The translations under genes and the position numbers were made by a program. Of a DNA stretch of 64,000 nt, positions 28,562 through 37,504 are shown piece after piece; position 1 is the first letter of the stretch; every line of letters begins with the position of its first letter. Under the pieces are notes generated by a model. The model did no database searches. It was not told the origin of the DNA and saw only the letters and a list, made by a program, of their open reading frames with translations. The stretch is from Affinundibacterium baiyunense (GTDB taxonomy: Bacteria > Pseudomonadota > Gammaproteobacteria > Burkholderiales > Burkholderiaceae_D): assembly GCF_018139645.1 (NCBI RefSeq), contig NZ_JAGSPM010000008.1:62001-126000 (forward strand), read 5' to 3'.

Positions 28562-29044
28562 CTATTCTACCAGTAACTGCAGAATGTCTTCGCGAATTTC
28601 GGCTGGCGTAGTTTGTGGTGCGTAGCGCTTAAATACACTGCCATCCTTGCGTAGCAAAAATTTGGTGAAATTCCACTTGATCATTTCTGTGCCTAAAACG
28701 CCGGGTGCGTGGCTTTTCAGATATTGAAACAGCGGATGCGCGGTTTCCCCATTGACATCGACTTTCTCAAACATCGGAAAGCTGACGCCATAATTGCGTT
28801 CACAGAATTGACTAATTTGCGTTGCATCCCCTGGCTCTTGTTGACCAAATTGATTGCAAGGGAAACCTAAAACGACGAAACCTTGGGGTGCAAATTCTTG
28901 ATACAGCGTTTCTAAGCCTTGATATTGTGGCGTGTAACCGCAATTGCTTGCGGTATTGACGATCAAAGCGACTTTGCCAGCGTATTCGCTGAGGTCGACG
29001 TGAACGCCATTGAGTCGCTTGGCATCAAATGCTAGCGCGCTCAT
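28562..29044 (-). CDS. Glutathione peroxidase-type thiol peroxidase
   Basis: A 160-residue thioredoxin-fold peroxidase. The active cysteine is C35 in NTASNCGYTPQY, in place of selenocysteine. The catalytic glutamine and tryptophan blocks are GFPCNQFGQQEPG and IKWNFTKFL. It lacks a signal peptide, so it is cytosolic. It reduces hydrogen and organic peroxides with thioredoxin or glutathione. Its ATG overlaps the pilU stop by four bases (29041-29044), so it is translationally coupled to the pilT/pilU unit, an unusual pairing. Confidence 0.93.
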   Translation of the reverse strand: MSALAFDAKRLNGVHVDLSEYAGKVALIVNTASNCGYTPQYQGLETLYQEFAPQGFVVLGFPCNQFGQQEPGDATQISQFCERNYGVSFPMFEKVDVNGETAHPLFQYLKSHAPGVLGTEMIKWNFTKFLLRKDGSVFKRYAPQTTPAEIREDILQLLVE

Positions 29045-30177
29045 ACAATGCCTAAATGCTGTGTGCCTGCGGACAAATCGCGATTACTTGCATCTTTGCC
29101 GCGTAGCTTAATTGCCAAACGAAGTTCGTTGACAGAATCAGCATTGCGCAAAGCATCTTCGTAGGTAATTAAGTCAGCTTCATGTAAATCAAATAGCGAT
29201 TTATCGAAAGTAATCATGCCCAACTCTTCTGATTTCTTCATGATTTCTTTGATTTCGTGAACATCGCCTTTGAAAATTAAATCAGAAATCAAAGGCGAAT
29301 TCAGCATGATCTCAATCGCTGCAATACGTCCCTTGCGTCCTCGTAAGGGAACCAAGCGCTGAGAAATCACAGCTTTCAAGTTCAAGGACAAATCCATCAA
29401 CAATTGCGCGCGACGCTCTTCTGGGAAAAAGTTAATCATACGATCAAGCGCTTGGTTGGCACTGTTGGCGTGTAGTGTCGCCAAACATAAGTGGCCGGTC
29501 TCGGCAAATGCAATCGCCAAATCCATGGTTTCGCGTGAACGAATCTCACCAATTTGAATCACATCGGGCGCTTGACGCAGCGTATTTTTCAGCGCCACTT
29601 CCCAGTCATCGGTGTCGATTCCAACTTCACGTTGCGTAATAATGCAATTGCCATGTGGATGGACATATTCAATTGGATCTTCAATCGTGATGATGTGGCC
29701 GTAGCTATTCGCATTTCTATGTCCAACCATCGCCGCTAATGTAGTGGATTTACCTGAGCCTGTCGCACCAACCATAATCACCAGACCACGTTTGGTCATC
29801 GCGATTTCTTTTAATTGATTGGGCAGTCCTAATTCTTCAAAAGTAGGAATGGCAGAAGTAATCGTCCGCAACACCATACCAACGCGCCCTTGTTGCAAGA
29901 AGGCAGAGACACGGAAGCGACCAAGTCCAGGTGGATTGATCGCAAAGTTACACTCTTTGGTCGATTCAAATTCTGAAGCCTGTCTATCGTTCATAATCGC
30001 GCGCGCTAAATCAACCGTATGCGCGGTCGTCAACACTTGATTTGAGACCGGTGTTACTTTGCCGTCGATCTTAAACGCAGGTGGAAAATCGGCGGTGATA
30101 AAAAGATCTGAACCATTTTTGCTCAACATCAGTTTGAGCAAATCATTCATAAACTTGGTGGCCTGATCGCGTTCCAT
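29041..30177 (-). CDS. pilU: Type IV pilus retraction ATPase PilU
   Basis: A 378-residue hexameric ATPase of the PilT/VirB11 class. Walker A is GATGSGKST (137-145), with an Asp box ITIEDPIEYVHPH and a His box ATLHANSANQALDR. The longer C-terminus compared with PilT, and the start MERDQATKFMNDLL, match PilU. It assists PilT in pilus retraction and twitching motility at the inner membrane. It lies 57 bases after pilT on the same strand and overlaps the glutathione peroxidase gene. Confidence 0.95.
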   Translation of the reverse strand: MERDQATKFMNDLLKLMLSKNGSDLFITADFPPAFKIDGKVTPVSNQVLTTAHTVDLARAIMNDRQASEFESTKECNFAINPPGLGRFRVSAFLQQGRVGMVLRTITSAIPTFEELGLPNQLKEIAMTKRGLVIMVGATGSGKSTTLAAMVGHRNANSYGHIITIEDPIEYVHPHGNCIITQREVGIDTDDWEVALKNTLRQAPDVIQIGEIRSRETMDLAIAFAETGHLCLATLHANSANQALDRMINFFPEERRAQLLMDLSLNLKAVISQRLVPLRGRKGRIAAIEIMLNSPLISDLIFKGDVHEIKEIMKKSEELGMITFDKSLFDLHEADLITYEDALRNADSVNELRLAIKLRGKDASNRDLSAGTQHLGIV

Positions 30178-30234
30178 GAAACTTCCTTCTACTAAATTTT
30201 ATGAGTTCTCAACAAGTGGTGGGCAATTCGCAGA

Positions 30235-31278
30235 TTAGCCTGGGAAGTTATCTGGGATCTTCGCAGCGGCTCTCGCGGTAGCCGCTGAAATCACGTTGCG
30301 GCGTAGAAGATCCGATAAATTCTGATCTAAAGTCTGCATACCGACGTTGCTACCGGTTTGAATTGCCGAGTACATTTGTGCGACTTTCGCTTCGCGAATC
30401 AAGTTACGAATCGCTGGAGTACCCACCATAATTTCATGTGCGGCAACACGACCAGAACCATCCTTCGTTTTTAATAAAGTTTGGGAGATAACCGCTTGCA
30501 AGGATTCGGACAACATGGAGCGAACCATTTCTTTTTCTTCGGCAGGGAAGACGTCGATAATACGGTCGATTGTTTTTGCTGCTGAAGATGTATGTAAAGT
30601 ACCGAACACTAAGTGACCCGTTTCTGCTGCGGTCAGAGCCAACCGTATGGTTTCTAAGTCACGCAACTCACCCACCAAGATCACGTCAGGATCTTCACGC
30701 AGTGCGGAACGTAAAGCGTTTGAGAATGAATGGGTGTGCGGGCCGACTTCACGTTGATTGATTAAGCATTTTTTCGAGTCGTGGACAAATTCAATCGGAT
30801 CTTCCACGGTCAGGATGTGGCCATATTCACTTTCGTTGACATGATTCACCATGCCTGCCAGTGTGGTTGATTTACCAGAACCAGTTGGTCCCGTCACCAA
30901 CACCAAACCACGTGCTTTCAATGCAAATTCGGCAAAGCATTTTGGCGCATTGAGTTGTTCTAGTGTCAGAATCTTGGATGGAATCGTACGCATAACCGCC
31001 GCTGCACCGCGTTCTTGATTAAATGCATTGACACGGAATCGGGCGAGGCCAGGAATCGCAAACGAAAAGTCGCATTCGAGGTTTTCTTCAAAGTGCTTAC
31101 GCTGACCGTCATTCATGATGTCATAAATAAGCGCGTGTACATCTTTGTGTTCTAGTGGTGGTAAATTGATGCGTCGTACGTCACCGTGTACGCGGATCAT
31201 AGGTGGCAAACCAGAAGACAAGTGTAGATCGGATGCGTTATTCTTAACCGAGAATGCGAGAAGTTCTGAGATATCCAT
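30235..31278 (-). CDS. pilT: Type IV pilus retraction ATPase PilT
   Basis: A 347-residue ATPase. Walker A is GPTGSGKST (130-138), the Asp box is LTVEDPIEFVHD, the Walker B region is DPDVILVGELRD and the His box is GTLHTSSAAKTIDR. AIRNLIREAK near residue 285 is the diagnostic retraction motif of PilT. It drives disassembly of type IV pili, giving twitching, DNA uptake and phage entry. It is the first gene of pilT-pilU-gpx. The promoter lies in the 150 bases shared divergently with yggS. Confidence 0.97.
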   Translation of the reverse strand: MDISELLAFSVKNNASDLHLSSGLPPMIRVHGDVRRINLPPLEHKDVHALIYDIMNDGQRKHFEENLECDFSFAIPGLARFRVNAFNQERGAAAVMRTIPSKILTLEQLNAPKCFAEFALKARGLVLVTGPTGSGKSTTLAGMVNHVNESEYGHILTVEDPIEFVHDSKKCLINQREVGPHTHSFSNALRSALREDPDVILVGELRDLETIRLALTAAETGHLVFGTLHTSSAAKTIDRIIDVFPAEEKEMVRSMLSESLQAVISQTLLKTKDGSGRVAAHEIMVGTPAIRNLIREAKVAQMYSAIQTGSNVGMQTLDQNLSDLLRRNVISAATARAAAKIPDNFPG

Positions 31279-31433
31279 TTATAATCCGATACGAAATAAT
31301 TGAAGTGGGTTGATCATGCTGAGTGAAATTGTCGAAATCGCTGCGCGACTTATGCAATTTTATGCAATTCACTTACCTGAGTGACTCATTTGATTTTAGT
31401 CTGATTGTTTAATGCAGTGCTACGTCCTTGATT

Positions 31434-32150
31434 ATGTCCTTAATCTCCCAAAACTTGCAAGTCGTGCATGAGGCAATTGCACTAAGTGCGGCGCGCTATG
31501 GCAGGAATCCAACTGAAATTGCTTTATTAGCAGTATCTAAAACCTTTGGCGCAGAGCATGTTGTGCAAGCATGGCAAGCTGGTCAGCGCATGTTTGGTGA
31601 AAATTATGTGCAAGAAGGCGTTGATAAAATTGCTGAAGTTCGCCGCTTGTTAGCCGACGATTGTGCCGCAGATCAGTTGGTTTGGCATTTTATTGGCCCG
31701 ATACAAAGTAATAAAACACGCCCGATCGCGGAGAATTTTTCTTGGGTACATTCGATTGATCGCGAAAAAATTGCGACGCGTTTATCAGAACAACGTCCGG
31801 CCAGTCTTGGCAAACTACAAGTTTGTTTGCAGGTTAATATTAGTGGCGAAGCTAGTAAGAGTGGCGTTAGCCCGGATCAATTATTAGCATTGGCAAAGCA
31901 TGTTGTGCAATTGCCTAACTTAAACATGCGCGGGCTAATGTGTGTGCCGGAGGCGAACGAGGATGAAGCAGCTCAGCGCCAAGCGTTTCGTTCTCTAGCC
32001 GATCTGCGACAACAATTACAAACCCAAGGGATTATGCTGGATACATTATCGATGGGCATGAGTGCGGATATGCAAGCAGCGATTGCGGAAGGCAGTACGA
32101 TGGTAAGAATTGGTAGTGCTATTTTTGGAAAGAGAAATTATGCAGTCTAA
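31434..32150 (+). CDS. YggS-family pyridoxal-phosphate homeostasis protein
   Basis: A 238-residue single-domain TIM barrel of the alanine racemase N-terminal type. PLP binds K36 in AVSKTFG. FGENYVQEG, WHFIGPIQSNKTR and the closing LSMGMSADMQAAIAEGSTMVRIGSAIFG are family hallmarks. It binds and balances PLP and amino-acid pools rather than catalysing a known reaction. I preferred the ATG at 31434 over the TTG at 31428. proC overlaps its 3' end, the usual yggS-proC arrangement. Confidence 0.94.
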   Translation: MSLISQNLQVVHEAIALSAARYGRNPTEIALLAVSKTFGAEHVVQAWQAGQRMFGENYVQEGVDKIAEVRRLLADDCAADQLVWHFIGPIQSNKTRPIAENFSWVHSIDREKIATRLSEQRPASLGKLQVCLQVNISGEASKSGVSPDQLLALAKHVVQLPNLNMRGLMCVPEANEDEAAQRQAFRSLADLRQQLQTQGIMLDTLSMGMSADMQAAIAEGSTMVRIGSAIFGKRNYAV

Positions 32151-32973
32151 TTTGCGTATCGCTTTTATCGGTGGCGGTAACATGGCAGGTGCTTTAATCA
32201 GTAGTTTAGTGAATAAGCTGGCCGCACCAACACAAATCCATGTGATCGATTTAAATCCTGATAGTTTACAGAATCTAGTTACCCGATATGGTGTCAGTAC
32301 CAGTCTTGGCACCGAGCAAGCGGATTCAAATTTGCGTAGCGCAGATTTGATCGTGCTTGCGGTGAAACCTCAGCAATTGCATACAGTTGCAGCAAGTTTG
32401 TCACCGTATATCCAATCACAAATCGTGCTCTCGGTAGCCGCAGGAATACGAGCGGCGGATTTATCACGTTGGTTAGGTGGCTACCAAAAGATCGTGCGCG
32501 CCATGCCGAATACGCCAGCAATGATAGGCTTGGGGATGAGTGGCTTGTATGCAATGGATGCAGTGAGCATGGCTGAGCGTAATGTGGCACAAAATATTAT
32601 GCAAGCTGTTGGTGACACTTTATGGGTTGAGCAAGAAACGATGATCGATGCCGTGACCGCAGTTTCTGGTAGTGGTCCGGCTTATGTTTTTTATTTTATG
32701 GAGGCGATGCAAGAAGCGGCGCAGCAGTTAGGTTTTGATGCAGCACAGGCACGTCAATTAGCATTAGCGACTTTTCAAGGCGCGGCGCAGTTGGCACAGC
32801 AATCCGATGAATCAGTAAGCATCTTGCGTGAACGGGTGACTTCTAAAGGCGGTACAACTTATGCTGCTTTATGTAGTATGGATGCGAGCGCAGTGAAGCC
32901 AGCAATACATCAAGCAGTGATGGCGGCGGCGCAACGTGGCAAGGAATTGGGAGATGAATTTGGACAAAATTAA
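32140..32973 (+). CDS. proC: Pyrroline-5-carboxylate reductase
   Basis: A 277-residue enzyme for the last step of proline synthesis. The NAD(P)-binding Rossmann start is IAFIGGGNMAGALISS. VLAVKPQQL, RAMPNTPAMIGLGMSG and the C-terminal SGSGPAYVFYFMEAM and RERVTSKGGTT blocks are diagnostic. The ATG at 32140 overlaps the yggS end by 11 bases and follows GGAAAGAGA, indicating coupled translation. The frame is open further upstream but only as a shadow of yggS. Confidence 0.96.
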   Translation: MQSNLRIAFIGGGNMAGALISSLVNKLAAPTQIHVIDLNPDSLQNLVTRYGVSTSLGTEQADSNLRSADLIVLAVKPQQLHTVAASLSPYIQSQIVLSVAAGIRAADLSRWLGGYQKIVRAMPNTPAMIGLGMSGLYAMDAVSMAERNVAQNIMQAVGDTLWVEQETMIDAVTAVSGSGPAYVFYFMEAMQEAAQQLGFDAAQARQLALATFQGAAQLAQQSDESVSILRERVTSKGGTTYAALCSMDASAVKPAIHQAVMAAAQRGKELGDEFGQN

Positions 32974-33048
32974 TTGTTCGCCTAAACTGTTGGTGCAAAG
33001 GCTTCTTCAAAGTGTTCATCAAAGCATTGAGAAAAATATTGATTGCTC

Positions 33049-33900
33049 ATGAAAACGCCAAAGCGCCTACAAGCTCTCGTCGATGAAGGCATGATGGATG
33101 AAGTGTTGAGTCAATTAATGAGTGGCAAAGAAGCGACGGTGTATGTCGTGCGTTGTGGCGATCAAATACGTTGCGCGAAAATGTATAAAGAAGCTGGTCA
33201 ACGCAGCTTCAAGCAAGCCGCAGCATATCAAGAAGGGCGCACCGTAAAAAATAGTCGGCAGGCGCGCGCAATGCAAAAAGGTTCGAAGTATGGCCGCAAG
33301 ATGCAAGAAGAAGTTTGGCAAAATGCTGAAGTCGATGCGCTTTACAAATTAGCGGATGCCGGTGTGCGAGTTCCCAAACCGCATATTTGTTTTGAAGGCG
33401 TGCTGCTGATGGATTTAGTCAGCACCGAGGATGGTCAAGTCGCACCACGTTTGAACGACGTTAATCTGAGTCATGCGCAAGCCTTGGTTTATCACGAAGA
33501 GTTGATTCAACAAGTGGTGTTGATGTTATGTGCTGGGATTGTCCATGGTGACTTGTCTGAATTTAATATTCTGTTGAACGAACAAGGTCCTGTGATTATC
33601 GATTTGCCACAAGCGGTGAATGCCGCTGGCAATATGGGCGCGGCTGCGATGTTGTACCGCGATGTTGATAATCTAAAAAATTACTTCAGTCAGTTCGCAC
33701 CAGAACTCGCACTGACTCAATATGGCAAAGAGATTTGGCAGCTATATGTAGCAGGCTTATTGCGACCAGATACCGTGTTGACGGGTATAGTTGCGGAAGC
33801 TAAGCGCCCGGTTGATGTGCATGCGGTAATCGAAGAAATCGAACTCGCTCGTCTAGAAGCGGAAGCTGAACTGCAAAGACGTTTGATACAAACGAACTAA
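33049..33900 (+). CDS. RIO1-like serine kinase
   Basis: A 283-residue atypical protein kinase of the bacterial RIO group. Nucleotide-binding residues are SGKEATVYVVR, with a lysine in RCAKMYKEA. The catalytic loop is HGDLSEFNILL, and the metal-binding aspartate is in VIIDLPQAV. LMDLVSTEDGQVAPRL sits in the hinge. The eukaryotic homologues act in ribosome maturation; the bacterial role is not established. The ATG at 33049 is the second codon option after a TTG at 33043. It lies 75 bases after proC, possibly in the same transcript. Confidence 0.9.
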   Translation: MKTPKRLQALVDEGMMDEVLSQLMSGKEATVYVVRCGDQIRCAKMYKEAGQRSFKQAAAYQEGRTVKNSRQARAMQKGSKYGRKMQEEVWQNAEVDALYKLADAGVRVPKPHICFEGVLLMDLVSTEDGQVAPRLNDVNLSHAQALVYHEELIQQVVLMLCAGIVHGDLSEFNILLNEQGPVIIDLPQAVNAAGNMGAAAMLYRDVDNLKNYFSQFAPELALTQYGKEIWQLYVAGLLRPDTVLTGIVAEAKRPVDVHAVIEEIELARLEAEAELQRRLIQTN

Positions 33901-33978
33901 ATAGTGAACTCAAAAGCAAACTGAAAAACAAACTCAAAAGCGAATTCAAAAGCGCAGGACTATTTGAATTGAAGTAGT

Positions 33979-34401
33979 TTATTGCGATGATGATTGGCTT
34001 GTATTGAGGTTTTTGGTATCGGAGCTATTTGTACGGGACGCTGCACTACGTGCGCGCCAACTGCGAATCAAAGGCAATAAGACTGGTGCTAATGTTTGCC
34101 ACCAGCGCCAAGAGGATAAACCTGTTTTCAATAAAAAGAACGCGCGCTTTGGTTTGACGATGGTGATTCCAGCGGCGAATATGGCGAGTAAGATGGGTGA
34201 CGCGCGCAATGCTTTCGCGGTGCGTAGTCCAATTTCAATATAGCGTAAATGATCTTGAATTTGCGCGCCATGCCACCGTAATTCCAATCTTTGTAATCGA
34301 CATTGTGCGAGCAAGATTTGTTTGCGTGCCTGTAACAATTGCGCGCGGTTGTGCTTGATTGATTTGGTCGACATATTCGAAGATGGCGTGATTGTCGACA
34401 T
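33979..34401 (-). CDS. YqjK-like small membrane-associated protein
   Basis: A 140-residue protein, third gene of the yqjD-yqjE-yqjK-like cluster. The basic helical N-terminal half (RAQLLQARKQILLAQCRLQRLELRW) matches YqjK. A hydrophobic stretch (SPILLAIFAAGITIV) and a tryptophan-rich segment follow. The start at 34401 lies just after the YqjE stop and has AAGG upstream; the longer frame from 34443 overlaps YqjE. Function unknown; the operon is linked to stationary phase in enterics. Confidence 0.7.
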   Translation of the reverse strand: MSTITPSSNMSTKSIKHNRAQLLQARKQILLAQCRLQRLELRWHGAQIQDHLRYIEIGLRTAKALRASPILLAIFAAGITIVKPKRAFFLLKTGLSSWRWWQTLAPVLLPLIRSWRARSAASRTNSSDTKNLNTSQSSSQ

Positions 34402-34402
34402 G

Positions 34403-34849
34403 CTAGAAGCCTTCATTGTCGGCATCACTGTCACGATTGCCACGATTTTTAGGTGCCGACGAATCGCTACTATCGTCAGGAGTTTTGCTTTGTTGACGTA
34501 ATACAGCGATATCGTTTTGTAACTCGCCCAAACTAGCAGCCAGCAAGCGCGGTTTATTTTTGATTGCAGTTTTCAGATAAAAGAAGATACCAACACTGGC
34601 AAGTGCAAAAATTGTGATTAAGGCACTTAAGGCGAGTTCTCGATGATTATCCCAAAAAATAATTAAGATCAGCAATATCAGTAGCAGTACCGTGACGATG
34701 CCACAAAAGAGGCCGACTAAAGAGAGAATGAAATAATTGGCATAGCGCCCGAACTCTTCTTCGATTTCTAATGAAGCGAGTTCAAGACGCGTATGCAAGC
34801 TTTCGATCAGGCTCGCACCAAAGCGTGCAATTGAATCGGTGAGCGCCAT
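34403..34849 (-). CDS. YqjE-like phage-holin family membrane protein
   Basis: A 148-residue protein with two strong membrane helices at about residues 39-66 and 73-93. The N-terminal amphipathic region SLIESLHTRLELASLEIEEE is the signature of the phage_holin_3_6/YqjE family. The C-terminus is acidic and disordered. Despite the family name there is no prophage context. It belongs to the yqjDEK operon: the DUF883 gene ends 5 bases upstream. Confidence 0.88.
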   Translation of the reverse strand: MALTDSIARFGASLIESLHTRLELASLEIEEEFGRYANYFILSLVGLFCGIVTVLLLILLILIIFWDNHRELALSALITIFALASVGIFFYLKTAIKNKPRLLAASLGELQNDIAVLRQQSKTPDDSSDSSAPKNRGNRDSDADNEGF

Positions 34850-34854
34850 TCGAT

Positions 34855-35166
34855 TTACTTACTTCTGGCGATGAGCAAACCAATCAGCAATCCAACGCCT
34901 GCCGCAATACCGGCGGTTTTCCATGGATTGTCATGAACATAATCATCTGCCGCATGCGCCGCATCTTTGGTTTTCTTGACGACCACATCTTCGATACGGT
35001 CAATTTCTTTGCGTGCGTTTTTCAAACTGCTTTGTAACTTATCTTTTGCATTTTGAAATCCATCACCCGCTTGCTGCTCGGAGTTTTTAATTAATTCCTC
35101 TGCGTCTTTCAAGATTTGTGTCAATTCACGCATTAGATCGGCTTTGTGTTGATCAACAGAATTCAT
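34855..35166 (-). CDS. DUF883 (ElaB/YqjD-like) protein
   Basis: A 103-residue protein with a helical, charged N-terminal part and a C-terminal membrane anchor TAGIAAGVGLLIGLLIARSK. The DNPWKTAGIAAGVG motif is diagnostic for the ElaB/YqjD/DUF883 family. In E. coli such tail-anchored proteins associate with ribosomes at the inner membrane in stationary phase; whether that holds here is inference. First gene of the operon, with AAGGAAATG-like spacing at the start. Confidence 0.9.
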   Translation of the reverse strand: MNSVDQHKADLMRELTQILKDAEELIKNSEQQAGDGFQNAKDKLQSSLKNARKEIDRIEDVVVKKTKDAAHAADDYVHDNPWKTAGIAAGVGLLIGLLIARSK

Positions 35167-35319
35167 GGCATTTCCTTGTAAGATGAGTTATTACAACCGC
35201 ATATGACCTAAGCTAAGTCTAGGTCGAAACTGGTACTTTGCTTTGCGTTAGCGCAAACTCCGCAATGAATGATTAAGGTTTTTGCATTGTAGAACGGAAT
35301 ATTGGAAAGTGTTGTTTTA

Positions 35320-36183
35320 TTAAATTAGATAATCCAAACAGACCCCAGCAAATAAAGCTGCGCCTAGCCAGTTATTATGACGAAATGCCGCGAAGCACGA
35401 TGCTCGCTCGCGTGATTTGATTAAGCTGTAGTGGTAAATCGCAATCAGCGCTGCAACCACGACACCCGCCATAAATGGCCAGCCTAGCTGCCATTGCCAG
35501 CCGCACCAAGTGACGATCGCTAATGCGAAAAAATAGCACAGCATAATGGCAGTAACATCCCATTTGCCAAAAGTAATCGCAGAAGTTTTAATGCCGATCT
35601 TTAAATCATCATCTCTATCCACCATCGCATATTCAGTATCGTAAGCGATAGCCCAAAACACATTCGCCAGCAGTAGCCACCATGCTTGCACCGGAACCGC
35701 ATCGTTCACTGCGGCAAATGCCATTGGAATACCAAAACCAAAAGCAATGCCTAAGTAGGCTTGTGGGATTGCAAAAAAACGTTTGAAATATGGGTAGGAA
35801 GCCGCTACCAATAAGGCGATTACCGATAATTGTTTGGTGAGTGTATTGAGCGGCAGAATCAATAAGAAAGAGATCAATGCCAGTACCCCGGCTACCATCA
35901 ATGCTTCCCATGATTTGATTTTGCCGCTGGTTAAAGGACGCTCTGCGGTTCGTTTCACAAATTTATCAAAATCACGGTCAGCATAATCATTGATAGCGCA
36001 GCCAGCCGAGCGCATTGAGGCGGTGCCAACACAAAAAATAAGTAAGTGTTGCCATGATGGTTGACCATTCGAGGCAATCCATAGCGCGATTAAGGTTGGC
36101 CACAGCAATAGCAAAATACCGATAGGCTTGTCCAAGCGAATCAATTTGAAATAGAGTGATAATCGAACGAGCAGCGGATTCAT
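35320..36183 (-). CDS. ubiA: 4-Hydroxybenzoate polyprenyltransferase
   Basis: A 287-residue integral membrane enzyme with about eight or nine helices. It attaches the polyprenyl tail to 4-hydroxybenzoate in ubiquinone synthesis. The first aspartate motif is NDYADRDFD and the second is [12 protein letters not shown], both needed for Mg-diphosphate. The start is uncertain: [12 protein letters not shown] at 36183 matches family length, while in-frame ATGs at 36216 and 36231 extend it. No clear ribosome site is visible. It is divergent to nothing and sits before oxyR on the same strand. Confidence 0.95.
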   Translation of the reverse strand: MNPLLVRLSLYFKLIRLDKPIGILLLLWPTLIALWIASNGQPSWQHLLIFCVGTASMRSAGCAINDYADRDFDKFVKRTAERPLTSGKIKSWEALMVAGVLALISFLLILPLNTLTKQLSVIALLVAASYPYFKRFFAIPQAYLGIAFGFGIPMAFAAVNDAVPVQAWWLLLANVFWAIAYDTEYAMVDRDDDLKIGIKTSAITFGKWDVTAIMLCYFFALAIVTWCGWQWQLGWPFMAGVVVAALIAIYHYSLIKSRERASCFAAFRHNNWLGAALFAGVCLDYLI

Positions 36184-36354
36184 GGAGAATGGATGAGCGT
36201 GTTGAAACGCTGGCATTATAAAGTGAATCAAGGTGAAGTGAATCTGATCGGGCGCGAATATGCTAATTCAATCAGTGGACGATTGCATCGCTAGCGGGAT
36301 TGGTAAAGTCAATCCGCACGAGCAAGCATGTTTTAAATGTGGAAAGTGCGTGAA

Positions 36355-37299
36355 TTATTGTGCGGTCGCTGCTTCGTCTAACATCGTAACGCCAGGTAAT
36401 TCGCAATTCAACACAGCTTGTCGGATCGCATCAATCGCGGCATGACGAGTAAAGCTTTTGCGCCACGCAATCACAACACGTCGGTCTGGCGCGCGGTTAC
36501 TAAATGGCACGTAGCGTAGCATGCTGTCAGTAGCATGCAGATCGGGGACGGAAGCCATCGGTAATACGGTGATACCTATACCTGAAGCGACCATATGTCG
36601 TATCGTTTCTAATGAAGAACCTTCAAACGTGCGTGCGATGCCATCACTCGCGGTCGAAAAGCGCGCCATTTCTGGGCAAACTTCTAACACTTGATCACGG
36701 AAGCAGTGACCACTACCCAATAGCAACATAGTCTCCGTTTTCAATTCTTCGGCAGAAACCGAACTGCGGTTCGCCCAAGGATGGTCTTTTGGCATGGCAA
36801 CCACAAAAGGCTCATCATATAAAGCTTGCACCATTAAACCTTGGTCCGGCAATGGTAATGCCATGATGGCAGCATCCAATTCACCTTGGCGTAATAATTC
36901 AATCAGTTTGACGGTAAAGTTTTCTTGCAAAATCAGAGGCATTTGCGGCACTTTATCGATCATGGTTTTTACTAAACCTGGCAATAAGTAAGGGCCGATG
37001 GTGTAAATGATGCCAAGACGGAAAGGTCCATTCAAAGGATCCTTGTTTTGTTTTGCAATTTCTTTAATGACGGCTGTTTGTTCGAGTACACGTTCTGCTT
37101 GTGCCACGATTTGTGCACCTAATGGTGTTGTCGATACTTCTGTTCCACCACGCTCGAAAATCGTCACGCCCAATTCGTCTTCAAGTTTCTTGATCGCCAC
37201 CGACAATGTTGGCTGCGCGACAAAACAAGCCTCTGCCGCATGTCCAAAATGCTTCTGGCGGGCTACTGCAACGATGTATTTTAATTCCGTGAGCGTCAT
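36355..37299 (-). CDS. oxyR: Hydrogen peroxide-sensing regulator OxyR
   Basis: A 314-residue LysR-type regulator. The HTH lies in residues 1-60 (HFGHAAEACFVAQPTLSVAIKKLE). In the effector domain C199 and C208 occur in GSGHCFRDQVLEVCP, exactly at the positions of the redox cysteines of E. coli OxyR. Oxidation forms a disulfide and activates genes for catalase and peroxiredoxin. No katG or ahpC is in the window, but a glutathione peroxidase lies 8 kb away. Full length. Confidence 0.95.
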   Translation of the reverse strand: MTLTELKYIVAVARQKHFGHAAEACFVAQPTLSVAIKKLEDELGVTIFERGGTEVSTTPLGAQIVAQAERVLEQTAVIKEIAKQNKDPLNGPFRLGIIYTIGPYLLPGLVKTMIDKVPQMPLILQENFTVKLIELLRQGELDAAIMALPLPDQGLMVQALYDEPFVVAMPKDHPWANRSSVSAEELKTETMLLLGSGHCFRDQVLEVCPEMARFSTASDGIARTFEGSSLETIRHMVASGIGITVLPMASVPDLHATDSMLRYVPFSNRAPDRRVVIAWRKSFTRHAAIDAIRQAVLNCELPGVTMLDEAATAQ

Positions 37300-37504
37300 A
37301 ACTTGAGTGTGGCACAGACTGCGGCTTTAGTCTGTAGGTACTTTTGCATTTTTTGAGAAAAAATAATAATCCTTGCCAGCTTTCTTATTTCCATCAATGA
37401 TTATCGTGACTTGCTACCTACAAGCCAACTAACTTGCTGTATTAATCAAGAAAAATGAGCAGGCGAGTTTGCTAGTATTTTACATGAGAGAACGGAATAT
37501 GACT

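Noticed and set aside
33901-33978. Imperfect repeats of AACTCAAAAGC after the RIO kinase
   Set aside because: Short, A-rich and diverged; no spacer regularity, so not a CRISPR array.
34403-34849. Holin-like protein as a sign of a prophage
   Set aside because: It sits in the chromosomal yqjDEK-type operon with no phage genes nearby.
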